Assembly: GCF_001552215.1 (NCBI RefSeq)
Contig: NZ_BCQT01000006.1
Span: 1-64,000, forward strand
Length of the DNA stretch: 64,000 nt
From: Actinomadura macra NBRC 14102
Lineage (GTDB): Bacteria; Actinomycetota; Actinomycetes; Streptosporangiales; Streptosporangiaceae
Direction: 5' to 3'
Made by a program: the position numbers and the translations under genes. The number at the start of each line of letters is the position of its first letter. Position 1 is the first letter of the stretch. Below are positions 17,410-24,759 of this stretch, in pieces. The notes below the pieces were generated by a model. It saw only the letters and a list, made by a program, of their open reading frames with translations, did no database searches and was not told the DNA's origin.

Positions 17410-18954
17410 TTAGGAGAGGGGGCCGGTGACGGCCTCGGCGGCGGCGACGAGCGCGCCGTCCCGGACGAGTTCGGTGGTGGCTGCGATCTCGGGCGCGAGG
17501 TAGCGGTCCGGGCCGGGCGGCGGGACGACCTCCCGCAGCCGCGCGACGACGGCGGCGGTCGCCGGGCCGGGGCGCAGCGGAGTGCGCAGGTCCAGGGCCC
17601 GCGCGGCGGTGAGGATCTCGACGGCGAGCACCTGGGTCAGCCCGTCCACCGCCTTGCGGAGCTTGCGGGCCGCGTTCCATCCCATGGACACGTGGTCCTC
17701 CTGCATCGCCGAACTGGGGATGGAGTCGGCGCTCGCGGGGACGGCCAGCCGCTTCAGCTCGGAGACGATCCCGGCCTGCGTGTACTGGGCGATCATGTGC
17801 CCGGAGTCGACGCCCGGGTCGTCGGCGAGGAAGGCCGGCAGCCCGGACGAGCGGCCCTTGTCGAGCATCCGGTCGGTGCGCCGCTCGGACATCGACGCGA
17901 CGTCGGCGGCCGGGACCGCCAAGAAGTCCAGCACATAGGCGACGGGGGCGCCGTGGAAGTTGCCGTTGGACTCCACCCGCCCGTCCGGCAGCACGACGGG
18001 GTTGTCGACGGCCGACGCCAGCTCCCGTCCGGCGACCAACTCGGCATGGGCCAGGGTGTCCCGCGCGGCGCCGTTCACCTGGGGTGCGCAGCGCAGCGAA
18101 TAGGCGTCCTGGACGCGGGTGCAGTCGGGCCCCCGGTGCGACTCCATGATCTCCGAGTCGGCCAGCAGCGCCCGCAGATTCGCGGCCGACGTGGCCTGCC
18201 CGGGGTGCGGCCGAAGTTCCTGCAGGTCGGCGGCGAACACCCGATCGGTACCCAGCAACGCCTCAACGGTCATCGCCGCCGCGACGTCCGCCGCGGTCAG
18301 CAGCCGGTGCAGATCCCCGATGGCGAGGACGAGCATGCCGAGCATCCCGTCCGTCCCGTTCAGCAGGGCGAGGCCCTCCTTGGCGCCCAGCGTCACCGGC
18401 TCGATCCCCGCCGCGGCCAGCGCGACCGCCGCGGGCTTGAGCTCGCCACCGGCGTCCCTGACCGACCCTTCGCCGATCAACGCCAGCGCGACATGCGCGA
18501 GCGGAGCGAGATCCCCCGAACACCCGAGGCTCCCGTACTCGAACACCTGCGGAGTGATGCCCGCATTGAGCAGCGCGGCCAGCGTCTTGGCGGTGGCGGG
18601 CTGCACTCCGGTCCGTCCGGTGGCCAGCGTCCGCAACCTGAGCAGCATGAGCGCCCGGACGACCTCCCGCTCCACCTCGGGCCCCGATCCCGCCGCGTGC
18701 GACCGGACGATGTTCAGCTGCAACTGGGCCCGCTTCTCGGGCGCGATGTGCCGGGTCGCCAGTGCCCCGAACCCGGTCGAGACGCCGTAGACGGGTGTGG
18801 GACGCGCCGACAGTTCCTCGATATGCGCCCGCGATTCGCCGATCAGCTTCAGCGCCTCATCGGTCAGCGCAACCTTCGCACCGTCCCGCGCGACCGCCGC
18901 GACCTGATCGAACGTCAGCGGATCCGGTCCGACGCGGACATCCGTGTCCCCCAT
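17410..18954 (-). CDS. hutH: Histidine ammonia-lyase
   Basis: First step of histidine catabolism, forming urocanate and ammonia. In 514 residues: [11 protein letters not shown] with the catalytic tyrosine, [13 protein letters not shown], the MIO-forming segment [12 protein letters not shown] (Cys145-Ser146-Gly147), [31 protein letters not shown] and MQEDHVSMG. Cys replaces the usual Ala of Ala-Ser-Gly; the essential serine is kept. The start [12 protein letters not shown] at 18954 matches the usual length; the frame stays open for 31 more residues into the iclR promoter and palindrome, which is unlikely to be translated. First gene of the hut operon, divergent from iclR. Confidence 0.95.
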   Translation of the reverse strand: MGDTDVRVGPDPLTFDQVAAVARDGAKVALTDEALKLIGESRAHIEELSARPTPVYGVSTGFGALATRHIAPEKRAQLQLNIVRSHAAGSGPEVEREVVRALMLLRLRTLATGRTGVQPATAKTLAALLNAGITPQVFEYGSLGCSGDLAPLAHVALALIGEGSVRDAGGELKPAAVALAAAGIEPVTLGAKEGLALLNGTDGMLGMLVLAIGDLHRLLTAADVAAAMTVEALLGTDRVFAADLQELRPHPGQATSAANLRALLADSEIMESHRGPDCTRVQDAYSLRCAPQVNGAARDTLAHAELVAGRELASAVDNPVVLPDGRVESNGNFHGAPVAYVLDFLAVPAADVASMSERRTDRMLDKGRSSGLPAFLADDPGVDSGHMIAQYTQAGIVSELKRLAVPASADSIPSSAMQEDHVSMGWNAARKLRKAVDGLTQVLAVEILTAARALDLRTPLRPGPATAAVVARLREVVPPPGPDRYLAPEIAATTELVRDGALVAAAEAVTGPLS

Positions 18955-19020
18955 AGCGAAACCCATACCCACCATCTGACCCTCTGGCCGGCCCCGAAGG
19001 CAGGGCCGCCCGGCGGCCTC

Positions 19021-19038
19021 TGTCTCGCATACGAGACA
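19021..19038. promoter_or_regulatory. Perfect palindrome between hutH and iclR (candidate hut operator)
   Basis: TGTCTCG-CATA-CGAGACA: 7-base perfect arms around a 4-base spacer, ending 8 bases before the iclR ATG and 66 bases upstream of the hutH start. The place is right for an IclR-type regulator controlling both its own gene and the hut operon. Binding is inferred. Confidence 0.65.
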
Positions 19039-19046
19039 ATCGGACA

Positions 19047-19814
19047 ATGAGCCAGGTCCCCGCCGCCCGCCGGGCCCTCGCCGTCCTGCGCCTCCTGGCC
19101 GGGTCCGCGGGCCCGCTGCCCGCGTCCGCGATAGCCCGCACCCTCGACCTCCCCCGCTCCAGCACCTACCACCTGCTGACCGCGATGGCCGTGGACGGCT
19201 TCGTCGCCTACCTTCCCGAGGAGCGCCGCTGGGGCCTCGGCGTCGCCGCGTTCGAGGTCGGCTCCGCTTACCTGCGTCACGAACCCCTCGAACGCCTGGC
19301 CCGCCCTCTCCTGCGCCGCCTGGTGGACCGTGTCGGCGAGATCGCGCAACTGGGCGTCCTGCACGGCGCCGAGACCCTCTACCTGCTCAAGGAGCAACCG
19401 CCCCGGCACGCCACCCTCGTCACCGACGTGGGCGTCCGCATGCCCGCCCAGCTCACCGCGAGCGGCCGCTCCATGCTCGCCCACCTGCCCCGGGCCCAGG
19501 TCCGCGCCCTGTTCCCCGGCCTCTTCGTCGACCGCACCGGCAAGGGCCCCGCGACCCTGCGCGACCTCCGCCGCGTCCTGGCCGACGACACCCGCCGCGG
19601 CTGGTCGATCGAGGACGGCCACATCACCGCGGGTTTCGCGAGCATCGCCGCCTGCGCCTTCGACCACACCGGCCACCCCACGGCCGCCATCACGGTCACC
19701 TTCCGCCGCGAAGACCGCCCCGAAGACACCTGGCCGGCCCTGGCTGCCCCCGTCCAGGAAACGGCAAGAGCCCTGACGACCCGCCTAACTGGCCGCCCCC
19801 CTCAAATCCTCTGA
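19047..19814 (+). CDS. IclR-family transcriptional regulator, probable hut regulator
   Basis: 255 residues: N-terminal winged helix (about 5-65; RALAVLRLLAG, SAIARTLDLPRSSTYHLLTAM) and C-terminal effector-binding domain (about 80-250; EIAQLGVLHGAETLYLL, MPAQLTASGRSMLAHL, WSIEDGHITAGFASIAACAFDH). Divergent from hutH with a perfect palindrome immediately before its ATG. The likely inducer is histidine or urocanate, by analogy with hut systems; this is inference from position. Confidence 0.88.
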   Translation: MSQVPAARRALAVLRLLAGSAGPLPASAIARTLDLPRSSTYHLLTAMAVDGFVAYLPEERRWGLGVAAFEVGSAYLRHEPLERLARPLLRRLVDRVGEIAQLGVLHGAETLYLLKEQPPRHATLVTDVGVRMPAQLTASGRSMLAHLPRAQVRALFPGLFVDRTGKGPATLRDLRRVLADDTRRGWSIEDGHITAGFASIAACAFDHTGHPTAAITVTFRREDRPEDTWPALAAPVQETARALTTRLTGRPPQIL

Positions 19815-19983
19815 CCGGCGCTCACACATCCCTCGTTGCCGCAAACCCCGGCAGCTTGAACCTCAGCCGCCAGTTACGGGACAGGCACGCGCAGCGAGCT
19901 CTGCGAGCGGAGCGGGCATGCCCGGCGCGCCGCGCCCCCCGCAGCGAGCGCCAGCGAGCGAGGAGGTGGCGAGCCGCGCAGCC

Positions 19984-20007
19984 GGGGGGATTGGGAGGTC
20001 GCCCCCC
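19984..20007. terminator. GC hairpin between convergent iclR and ATPase genes
   Basis: GGGGGG (19984-19989) and CCCCCC (20002-20007) flank a 12-base loop in the 213-base gap between two convergent genes. The surrounding 19880-20030 is repetitive in character (many GCGAGC/GAGCG words, GC runs) with no coding signal. It is probably a bidirectional terminator or an extragenic repeat; there is no T-tract. Confidence 0.45.
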
Positions 20008-20027
20008 AGGAAACAACAGAGCGAGTC

Positions 20028-20453
20028 CTACGAGCGAACACCAGAGGGGAAGGTGGCGCGGACGGTGCGTCCTTCGATGCCTCCTGTCCACGACCAGGTG
20101 GCGGCGAGCGCGTCCACGGTGAGGAGCCCGCGTCCGCCTTCTTCCAGGGCGAAGATGCTCCGCAGGTGCGGCTCCCAAGGCCCGCCCTGGTCGGCGACGT
20201 AGACGATCACGCCGGCGACGTCCATGCTGATGTCCACGGTGAATCGGCCGCCCGCCTGTCCGGAGCGGGTGTGGCGGATCGCGTTGACGGCCAGCTCGTC
20301 CAGGACGAGCAGCACGTCGTCCAGGGAGGGGAAGTCGACCAGCAGATGCCCGGCGAACGCGCGGACGAGCCGGATCTGGTCGGGCCTTCCTTGAAATTCT
20401 CTCCGCCAGTACATCGAGAGGGCAGGTTCCGCGGGAGCAACAGCGAGCAGCAT
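20028..20453 (-). CDS. RsbW-like ATP-binding protein (HATPase_c_2)
   Basis: 141-residue GHKL ATPase of the anti-sigma/serine-kinase type common in actinomycetes. The N-box is VLLVLDELAVNAIRHT, the G1 region IVYVADQGGPW and the G2 region LEEGGRGLLTVDALA. Such proteins usually phosphorylate an anti-sigma antagonist or bind a sigma factor. The ATG at 20453 has GAGGTGA about 5 bases upstream. No partner gene is adjacent; a response-regulator remnant lies upstream on the other strand. Confidence 0.8.
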   Translation of the reverse strand: MLLAVAPAEPALSMYWRREFQGRPDQIRLVRAFAGHLLVDFPSLDDVLLVLDELAVNAIRHTRSGQAGGRFTVDISMDVAGVIVYVADQGGPWEPHLRSIFALEEGGRGLLTVDALAATWSWTGGIEGRTVRATFPSGVRS

Positions 20454-20769
20454 GGGTTCACCTCAAAGGACGGGTGTCATCAGGCAGTTCCAATCCTCGG
20501 CGGCACCGCCACGCCAGTCCGCGAAGCCCCGGCCAGGCCGCCCGCTGCGAGGCCGGGCACACCGCCACCACGAACGTCCCGCCGGTTCACGTGTGTGTGA
20601 ACGGAACTGTTCGCCTACCCAACATTCGCTCGCCGAGCGCTACTGGATTGCCGCGCGCTGGATTCTTTACGCGTTCGATCCGGTCCGGCTATCTCGCCGC
20701 GGCCGCGACCAGCTCCCGACTCGACAGTCCCGCCTTGGCCCGGTCCTTCCGCGGCCGGTGGGGCGCAAG

Positions 20770-20910
20770 GCCGAGGCCGGCACCGCCGCCCAGGTGCCCG
20801 ACGCGGTCGAGCGCCACCGGCCCGACGTCGTCCTGATGGACATCATGCTTCCCGACTCGTCCGGCATCGAGGCCACGCGCACGCTCGGCGAGCGCGCACC
20901 CGACGTGCGC
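20770..20910 (+). pseudogene. Response-regulator receiver-domain remnant (NarL/LuxR type)
   Basis: In one frame about 45 residues match the middle of a NarL-type receiver: EAGTAAQVPDAVERHRPDVV, then LMDIMLPDSSGIEATRTL and GERAPDVR. The Asp in LMDIMLP corresponds to the phosphoacceptor. The sequence before 20767 and after 20910 in this frame does not resemble the domain, and no DNA-binding helix-turn-helix follows, so both ends are lost. It is read as a decayed gene fragment. Confidence 0.65.
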
Positions 20911-21043
20911 CCAGGACATCGGGCGCCGCAAAGTCGACCTCGTTCACATCACCGCCGGTAGCGGCGACGAAGGCGAGGCGGCACGATGCGGTCCGTTCAG
21001 GACGGAGAGAGGCACTCCCGAGTCCTGAGCACTGCGCCGGTCC

Positions 21044-21079
21044 GGCGGTGACCCGCGAGCGGGGGCGCGGGTCACCGCC
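21044..21079. terminator. Strong hairpin, 14-bp perfect arms
   Basis: GGCGGTGACCCGCG (21044-21057) pairs with CGCGGGTCACCGCC (21066-21079) around an 8-base loop. It lies downstream of the response-regulator remnant and 22 bases before a second hairpin. It may be the surviving terminator of the decayed gene. No T-tract is present, as is usual in actinomycetes. Confidence 0.65.
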
Positions 21080-21100
21080 CATTCGCCCGGGTGAAACGTC

Positions 21101-21133
21101 CGTGGGCGCCTCCCGGAGAGGGAGGCGCCCACG
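21101..21133 (-). terminator. Terminator hairpin after the OpuC-type transporter operon
   Basis: CGTGGGCGCCTCCC (21101-21114) pairs perfectly with GGGAGGCGCCCACG (21120-21133) around a 5-base loop. It sits 20 bases downstream of the substrate-binding-protein stop on the minus strand, the end of the four-gene transporter operon. Confidence 0.8.
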
Positions 21134-21152
21134 GAACGTGCGTGGCCCGGAG

Positions 21153-22076
21153 TCAGGCGAGGCCGGACTTCTTCAGCCAGTCCTTGGCGACCGCTTCCTG
21201 GTCGTCCTTGTCGATGGCGACGCGCTTCATCATGTCCAGGAGGTCCTGGGTGGTGAGCTTGGCCGAAACGGCGTTGAGCGCGGCGCGGGCGTCGGCGTAC
21301 ACCGCCGACTTGTTGATGAGCGGCGTGACGTTCTGGGCGCTGAAGACGTTCTGCGGGTCTTCGAGGACGACCAGCTTCTTCTGCTCGATGGTCGGGTCGG
21401 TGGTGAACAGGTCCGCGGCCTGGATCTTGTCCTCGGTCAGCAGCTTGACCAGCGTGGCCTGGGCGCCGGCGTCGAACGGCTGGAACTTCTTGAACTCCAG
21501 ACCGTACTTGGCCTTGAGGCCGACGAGGCCCTGCTGGCGGGTCTTGAACTCGGACGGGCCGGCGATGATGAGCTGGTTCGCGACCGGCTTGAGGTCGGCG
21601 ATGGACTTCAGCTTGTACTTCGTCGCGGTCTGCGGGTTGACGGTGACCGAGTCCTTGTCCTCCGCCTTGGCCGAGTCCAGGATCTCCACGCTCGCCGGCA
21701 GCTTGGCCTTCAGCGCGGCGTTGATCTCCTCGGTGGTGGCGGCGGTGCTGGCCTTGTCCACGGACGTGGTGAGCAGCGCGCCGTTGTACTCGGGCATCAC
21801 GCTGATGCCGCCCTTGACGACCTGGTCGTAGTAGATCTCGCGGGCACCGATGTTGAACTTGCGCTGGACCTTCAGGCCCTTGGCCTCCAGCGCCTGCGCG
21901 TACAGCTCACCGATCAGGCCGCTCTCGGGGAAGTTGGCGCCGCCGACCGTGATCGTGCCCTTCTCACCGCCACCGGACAGCGGGTTCTTGCTATCGTCGT
22001 CGTCCCCGCCGCCGCAGGCGGACAACGCCAGGACCGTTACGAGGCCGAGGGCCGCTCCACGGATGATGTTCTTCAT
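21153..22076 (-). CDS. OpuC-type substrate-binding lipoprotein (glycine betaine/quaternary amine)
   Basis: Extracytoplasmic binding protein of about 307 residues. A lipoprotein signal peptide ends at VLALSACGGG, so Cys is lipidated. The mature part has the OpuAC fold: ITVGGANFPESGLIGELYAQ, then YYDQVVKGGISVMPEYNGALL and the C-terminal lobe LINKSAVYADARAAL. The second ATG (22076) has AAGGA about 7 bases upstream; an ATG at 22082 is also in frame. It is the last gene of the operon, followed by a strong hairpin. Family ligands are glycine betaine, choline, carnitine and, for the EgtU branch, ergothioneine. The ligand here is not readable from sequence. Confidence 0.9.
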   Translation of the reverse strand: MKNIIRGAALGLVTVLALSACGGGDDDDSKNPLSGGGEKGTITVGGANFPESGLIGELYAQALEAKGLKVQRKFNIGAREIYYDQVVKGGISVMPEYNGALLTTSVDKASTAATTEEINAALKAKLPASVEILDSAKAEDKDSVTVNPQTATKYKLKSIADLKPVANQLIIAGPSEFKTRQQGLVGLKAKYGLEFKKFQPFDAGAQATLVKLLTEDKIQAADLFTTDPTIEQKKLVVLEDPQNVFSAQNVTPLINKSAVYADARAALNAVSAKLTTQDLLDMMKRVAIDKDDQEAVAKDWLKKSGLA

Positions 22077-22100
22077 TGTCATTCCTTCTTTCGGGGCCGT

Positions 22101-22787
22101 TCACGACGAACGGGCTGAACCGAGCAGGCCCGGCGAGACGACGAGGCGGCGCAGCGCCGCGAAGATCAGCTGGACGATGACGGCGAGCAGCACGACCAGG
22201 ACCGTTCCTCCGACGACGAGCTGGTAGTCGTTGCGGGCCAGGCCGTCGATGATGTAGCGGCCGAGGCCACCGAAACCGGGGTAGGCGGCGATGGTGGCGG
22301 TGGCCACGACCTGGATCGCGGACGTGCGCAGGCCGAGCAGGATGAGCGGCAGGGCCATGGGCACCTCGGCCCGCCACAGCACCTCCCATTCCGACATGCC
22401 CACCCCGCGCGCGGCGTCCTTGGCGTCGGGGTCGACACCGCGGAGCCCCTCGAAGGTGTTGACGAGGATCGGCGGGACGGCGAGGGCGACGAGGGCGATC
22501 AGCACCGGGGTGATGCTGTACTCGATCACCACGATGAACAGCACCAGGCCGAAGGTCGGTATCGCGCGGGCGATGTTGGCCACGCTGATCGCGAGGAAGC
22601 CGCCCCGGCCGGTGTGGCCGACCAGCAGGCCGAGCGCGAGCCCGATCACGGCCGCGAACAGCAGGGACACCCCGCTGTAGAACAGGTGCTGGAGCAGCCG
22701 GTGCGGGATGCCGTCCTCGCCGTGCCACTGGGACGAGGCGGTCAGCCAGCTCCAGGACAGGTCGATCTGGTTCCACAGATCGTTCAT
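22101..22787 (-). CDS. OpuC-type ABC transporter permease (second)
   Basis: 228-residue BPD-type permease with about six membrane helices, for example LFYSGVSLLFAAVIGLALG and FGLVLFIVVIEYSITPVLIA. The EAA cytoplasmic loop is seen as DAKDAARGVGMSEWEVLWRAEVP. It pairs with the upstream permease and overlaps it by ATGA (22784-22787). The start MNDLWNQIDLSW is given by that coupling. Confidence 0.9.
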   Translation of the reverse strand: MNDLWNQIDLSWSWLTASSQWHGEDGIPHRLLQHLFYSGVSLLFAAVIGLALGLLVGHTGRGGFLAISVANIARAIPTFGLVLFIVVIEYSITPVLIALVALAVPPILVNTFEGLRGVDPDAKDAARGVGMSEWEVLWRAEVPMALPLILLGLRTSAIQVVATATIAAYPGFGGLGRYIIDGLARNDYQLVVGGTVLVVLLAVIVQLIFAALRRLVVSPGLLGSARSS

Positions 22788-23434
22788 GACGCCCTCCCGC
22801 GCGCCCGGGCCCAGGGGGTGAGCAGCCGCTGGACGGTGACCAGGATCGCGTCGGTGACCAGGGCCAGCGCGACGATCAGCACCGAGGCGGCGATGATCTG
22901 GGTCTGGAATTGCAACTGATAGCCGCGGATGATGTCGTAGCCGAGCCCGCCCTGGCCGATGAGCTGGCCCACGGCGACGAGGCTGATGGAGGAGACCGCG
23001 GCGACCCGGACCCCGGCGATCACGATGGGCACCGCGATGGGCAGCTCGACCCGCAGCAGCCGCCGCAGCGTCCCGAATCCCATCGCGATGGCCGCCTGCC
23101 GGACGGGTTCGGAGACCGAGCCGAGTCCGTCCACCACGTTCGGGATGAGCACCGACAGGCTGTAGAGGGTCAGCGGGATCATGACCGTGGCCGCTTCCAG
23201 CCCGGTGTACTGGATGAAGATCATGAACAGCGCGAGCGACGGGACCGCGTAGAACACGTTCGACATGGTCAGGACGGGCGGGTAGAGCCAGCCCCAGCGG
23301 CGGCACAGCACCCCGAGCGGCAGCGAGATCAGCAGGCCGAACAGCACCGGCAGGAGCGCGAGCCGCAGGTGGATGAGCGCGTGGTCGGTGAGCGTGTCGG
23401 TGTGGTCGCCGATCCAGCCCCAGTCGATGTCCAT
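22784..23434 (-). CDS. OpuC-type ABC transporter permease (first)
   Basis: 216-residue membrane subunit starting MDIDWGWIGDHTDTLTDH. Helices include LALLPVLFGLLISLPLGVL and ALFMIFIQYTGLEAATVMI; the EAA loop is PVRQAAIAMGFGTLRRLLRVELP. The start overlaps the ATPase stop by one base (TGATG). Two separate permeases plus a free binding protein is the OpuC/OsmU arrangement. Confidence 0.9.
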   Translation of the reverse strand: MDIDWGWIGDHTDTLTDHALIHLRLALLPVLFGLLISLPLGVLCRRWGWLYPPVLTMSNVFYAVPSLALFMIFIQYTGLEAATVMIPLTLYSLSVLIPNVVDGLGSVSEPVRQAAIAMGFGTLRRLLRVELPIAVPIVIAGVRVAAVSSISLVAVGQLIGQGGLGYDIIRGYQLQFQTQIIAASVLIVALALVTDAILVTVQRLLTPWARARGRAS

Positions 23435-24609
23435 CAGTCGGAGGCACCGTTCTCGGCGGCGGACCCCGGGGCGTCCTGCCCGGCCGCCGGGCGCGCTCCG
23501 GTCTCGCCCAGGCGGTGGTGGCCCGCGCCGTGGGTGGGCACGGCGAGCAACTCGGCCCCGCCGGTCACGCCGACGACAGCGCCGCCCTCGTCGACCCCGA
23601 CCGCGAGTCCGGACGGGGACAGCACGGCGGCGTCCAGGGCGCCGCGCACCGAGTCGGTCCCGACCTCGAACGTCGCGCCGACCGGCGCCAGCGCCTCCTC
23701 CGCGAGCGGGCCGGCGACCTCAGGCCCCCGGGTCCACCCGAGCGGGCGCCGGCCCTCGTCGACGACCAGCACCCATTCCAGGTCCGCGGTGTCCGCGCCG
23801 GTGGCGGTCACCGGGAGGACGAGGTCGTCGCGCAGGCTCAGGTCGGCGGTGTCGGCGAAGGAGAGGCTGCGGATGCCGCGGTTCTGGCCGACGAAGCCCG
23901 CCACGAAGTCGTCGGCGGGGTGGGCCAGCAGGTCCTCGGGGCTCGCGACCTGGACGAGTTTGCCGCCCGTCCGGAACACCGCGATCCGGTCGCCGAGTTT
24001 GATGGCCTCATCGATGTCGTGGGTGACGAACACGATGGTCTTGTGCAGTTGCGCCTGGAGCCGCAGGAACTCGTCCTGGAGTTCGCCGCGGACGATGGGG
24101 TCGACGGCGCTGAACGGCTCGTCCATCAGCATGACCGGCGGGTCGGCGGCCAGCGCGCGGGCGACGCCGACGCGCTGCTGCTGCCCGCCCGACAGCTGGA
24201 ACGGGTAGCGTTTGGCCATCCCGGGTTCGAGCCCGACCCGTTCCATCAGCTCGTGGGCGGTGTCGCGGGCCTTCTTCTTGTTCCAGCGCAGCAGGTAGGG
24301 GACGGTCGCGATGTTGTCCTCGATCGTCCGGTGCGGGAACAGCCCGGCGTGCTGGATGACGTAGCCGATCCCGCGCCGCAGTTCGGCGGGCTTGCGTTCG
24401 CGGACATCCTGCCCGTCGATGAGCACCCGGCCGCCGGTGGGCTCCACCATCCGGTTGATGGTGCGCAGCGCCGTCGTCTTGCCCCCGCCGGAGGTGCCGA
24501 CGAACACCGTGATCTGGCCCGTGGGGCATTCGAGGCTCACGTCGTCGAGCGCGACGGTGCCGTCCGGGTAGCGCTTGGTCACGCTCTCAAAGGTGATCAA
24601 ACGATTCAC
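23434..24609 (-). CDS. OpuC-type ABC transporter ATPase with C-terminal CBS-like region
   Basis: Energises the importer. Walker A GTSGGGKTTALR, Q-loop YVIQHAGLFPHRT, signature LSGGQQQRVGVARAL, Walker B VMLMDEPFSAVDP and the H-loop VFVTHDIDEA are all intact. After about residue 230 a C-terminal region with the pattern of degenerate paired CBS domains (EWVLVVDEGRRPLGW; GALDAAVLSPSGLAVGVDE) suggests osmotic or nucleotide regulation as in OpuA/OpuC. The start is uncertain: GTG at 24609 (MNRLITFESVTKRY) fits the family; an in-frame TTG lies 51 bases upstream without a ribosome binding site. First gene of the operon. Confidence 0.9.
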   Translation of the reverse strand: MNRLITFESVTKRYPDGTVALDDVSLECPTGQITVFVGTSGGGKTTALRTINRMVEPTGGRVLIDGQDVRERKPAELRRGIGYVIQHAGLFPHRTIEDNIATVPYLLRWNKKKARDTAHELMERVGLEPGMAKRYPFQLSGGQQQRVGVARALAADPPVMLMDEPFSAVDPIVRGELQDEFLRLQAQLHKTIVFVTHDIDEAIKLGDRIAVFRTGGKLVQVASPEDLLAHPADDFVAGFVGQNRGIRSLSFADTADLSLRDDLVLPVTATGADTADLEWVLVVDEGRRPLGWTRGPEVAGPLAEEALAPVGATFEVGTDSVRGALDAAVLSPSGLAVGVDEGGAVVGVTGGAELLAVPTHGAGHHRLGETGARPAAGQDAPGSAAENGASD

Positions 24610-24662
24610 GTCCTCGTTGGGCGCCGCAACGCCGATGATCGATTTCGGCCTTTTACCCAACC

Positions 24663-24677
24663 GTAGCCAACGGCTAC
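24663..24677. promoter_or_regulatory. Inverted repeat GTAGCC-AAC-GGCTAC in the transporter/lyase divergent promoter
   Basis: Six-base perfect arms with a 3-base spacer, in the roughly 150-base gap shared by the transporter operon and the divergent lyase gene. A second weaker symmetry (TATG-TTGAG-CATA) occurs at about 24714-24726. A common operator would couple uptake and cleavage; the regulator is unknown. Confidence 0.4.
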
Positions 24678-24759
24678 CGTCGACTCGGAGCCCCGGCGTG
24701 TCCGGAACATCGTATGTTGAGCATAACTATCTGAAATAAGGGGAAAGTAGCGTAGGCCC

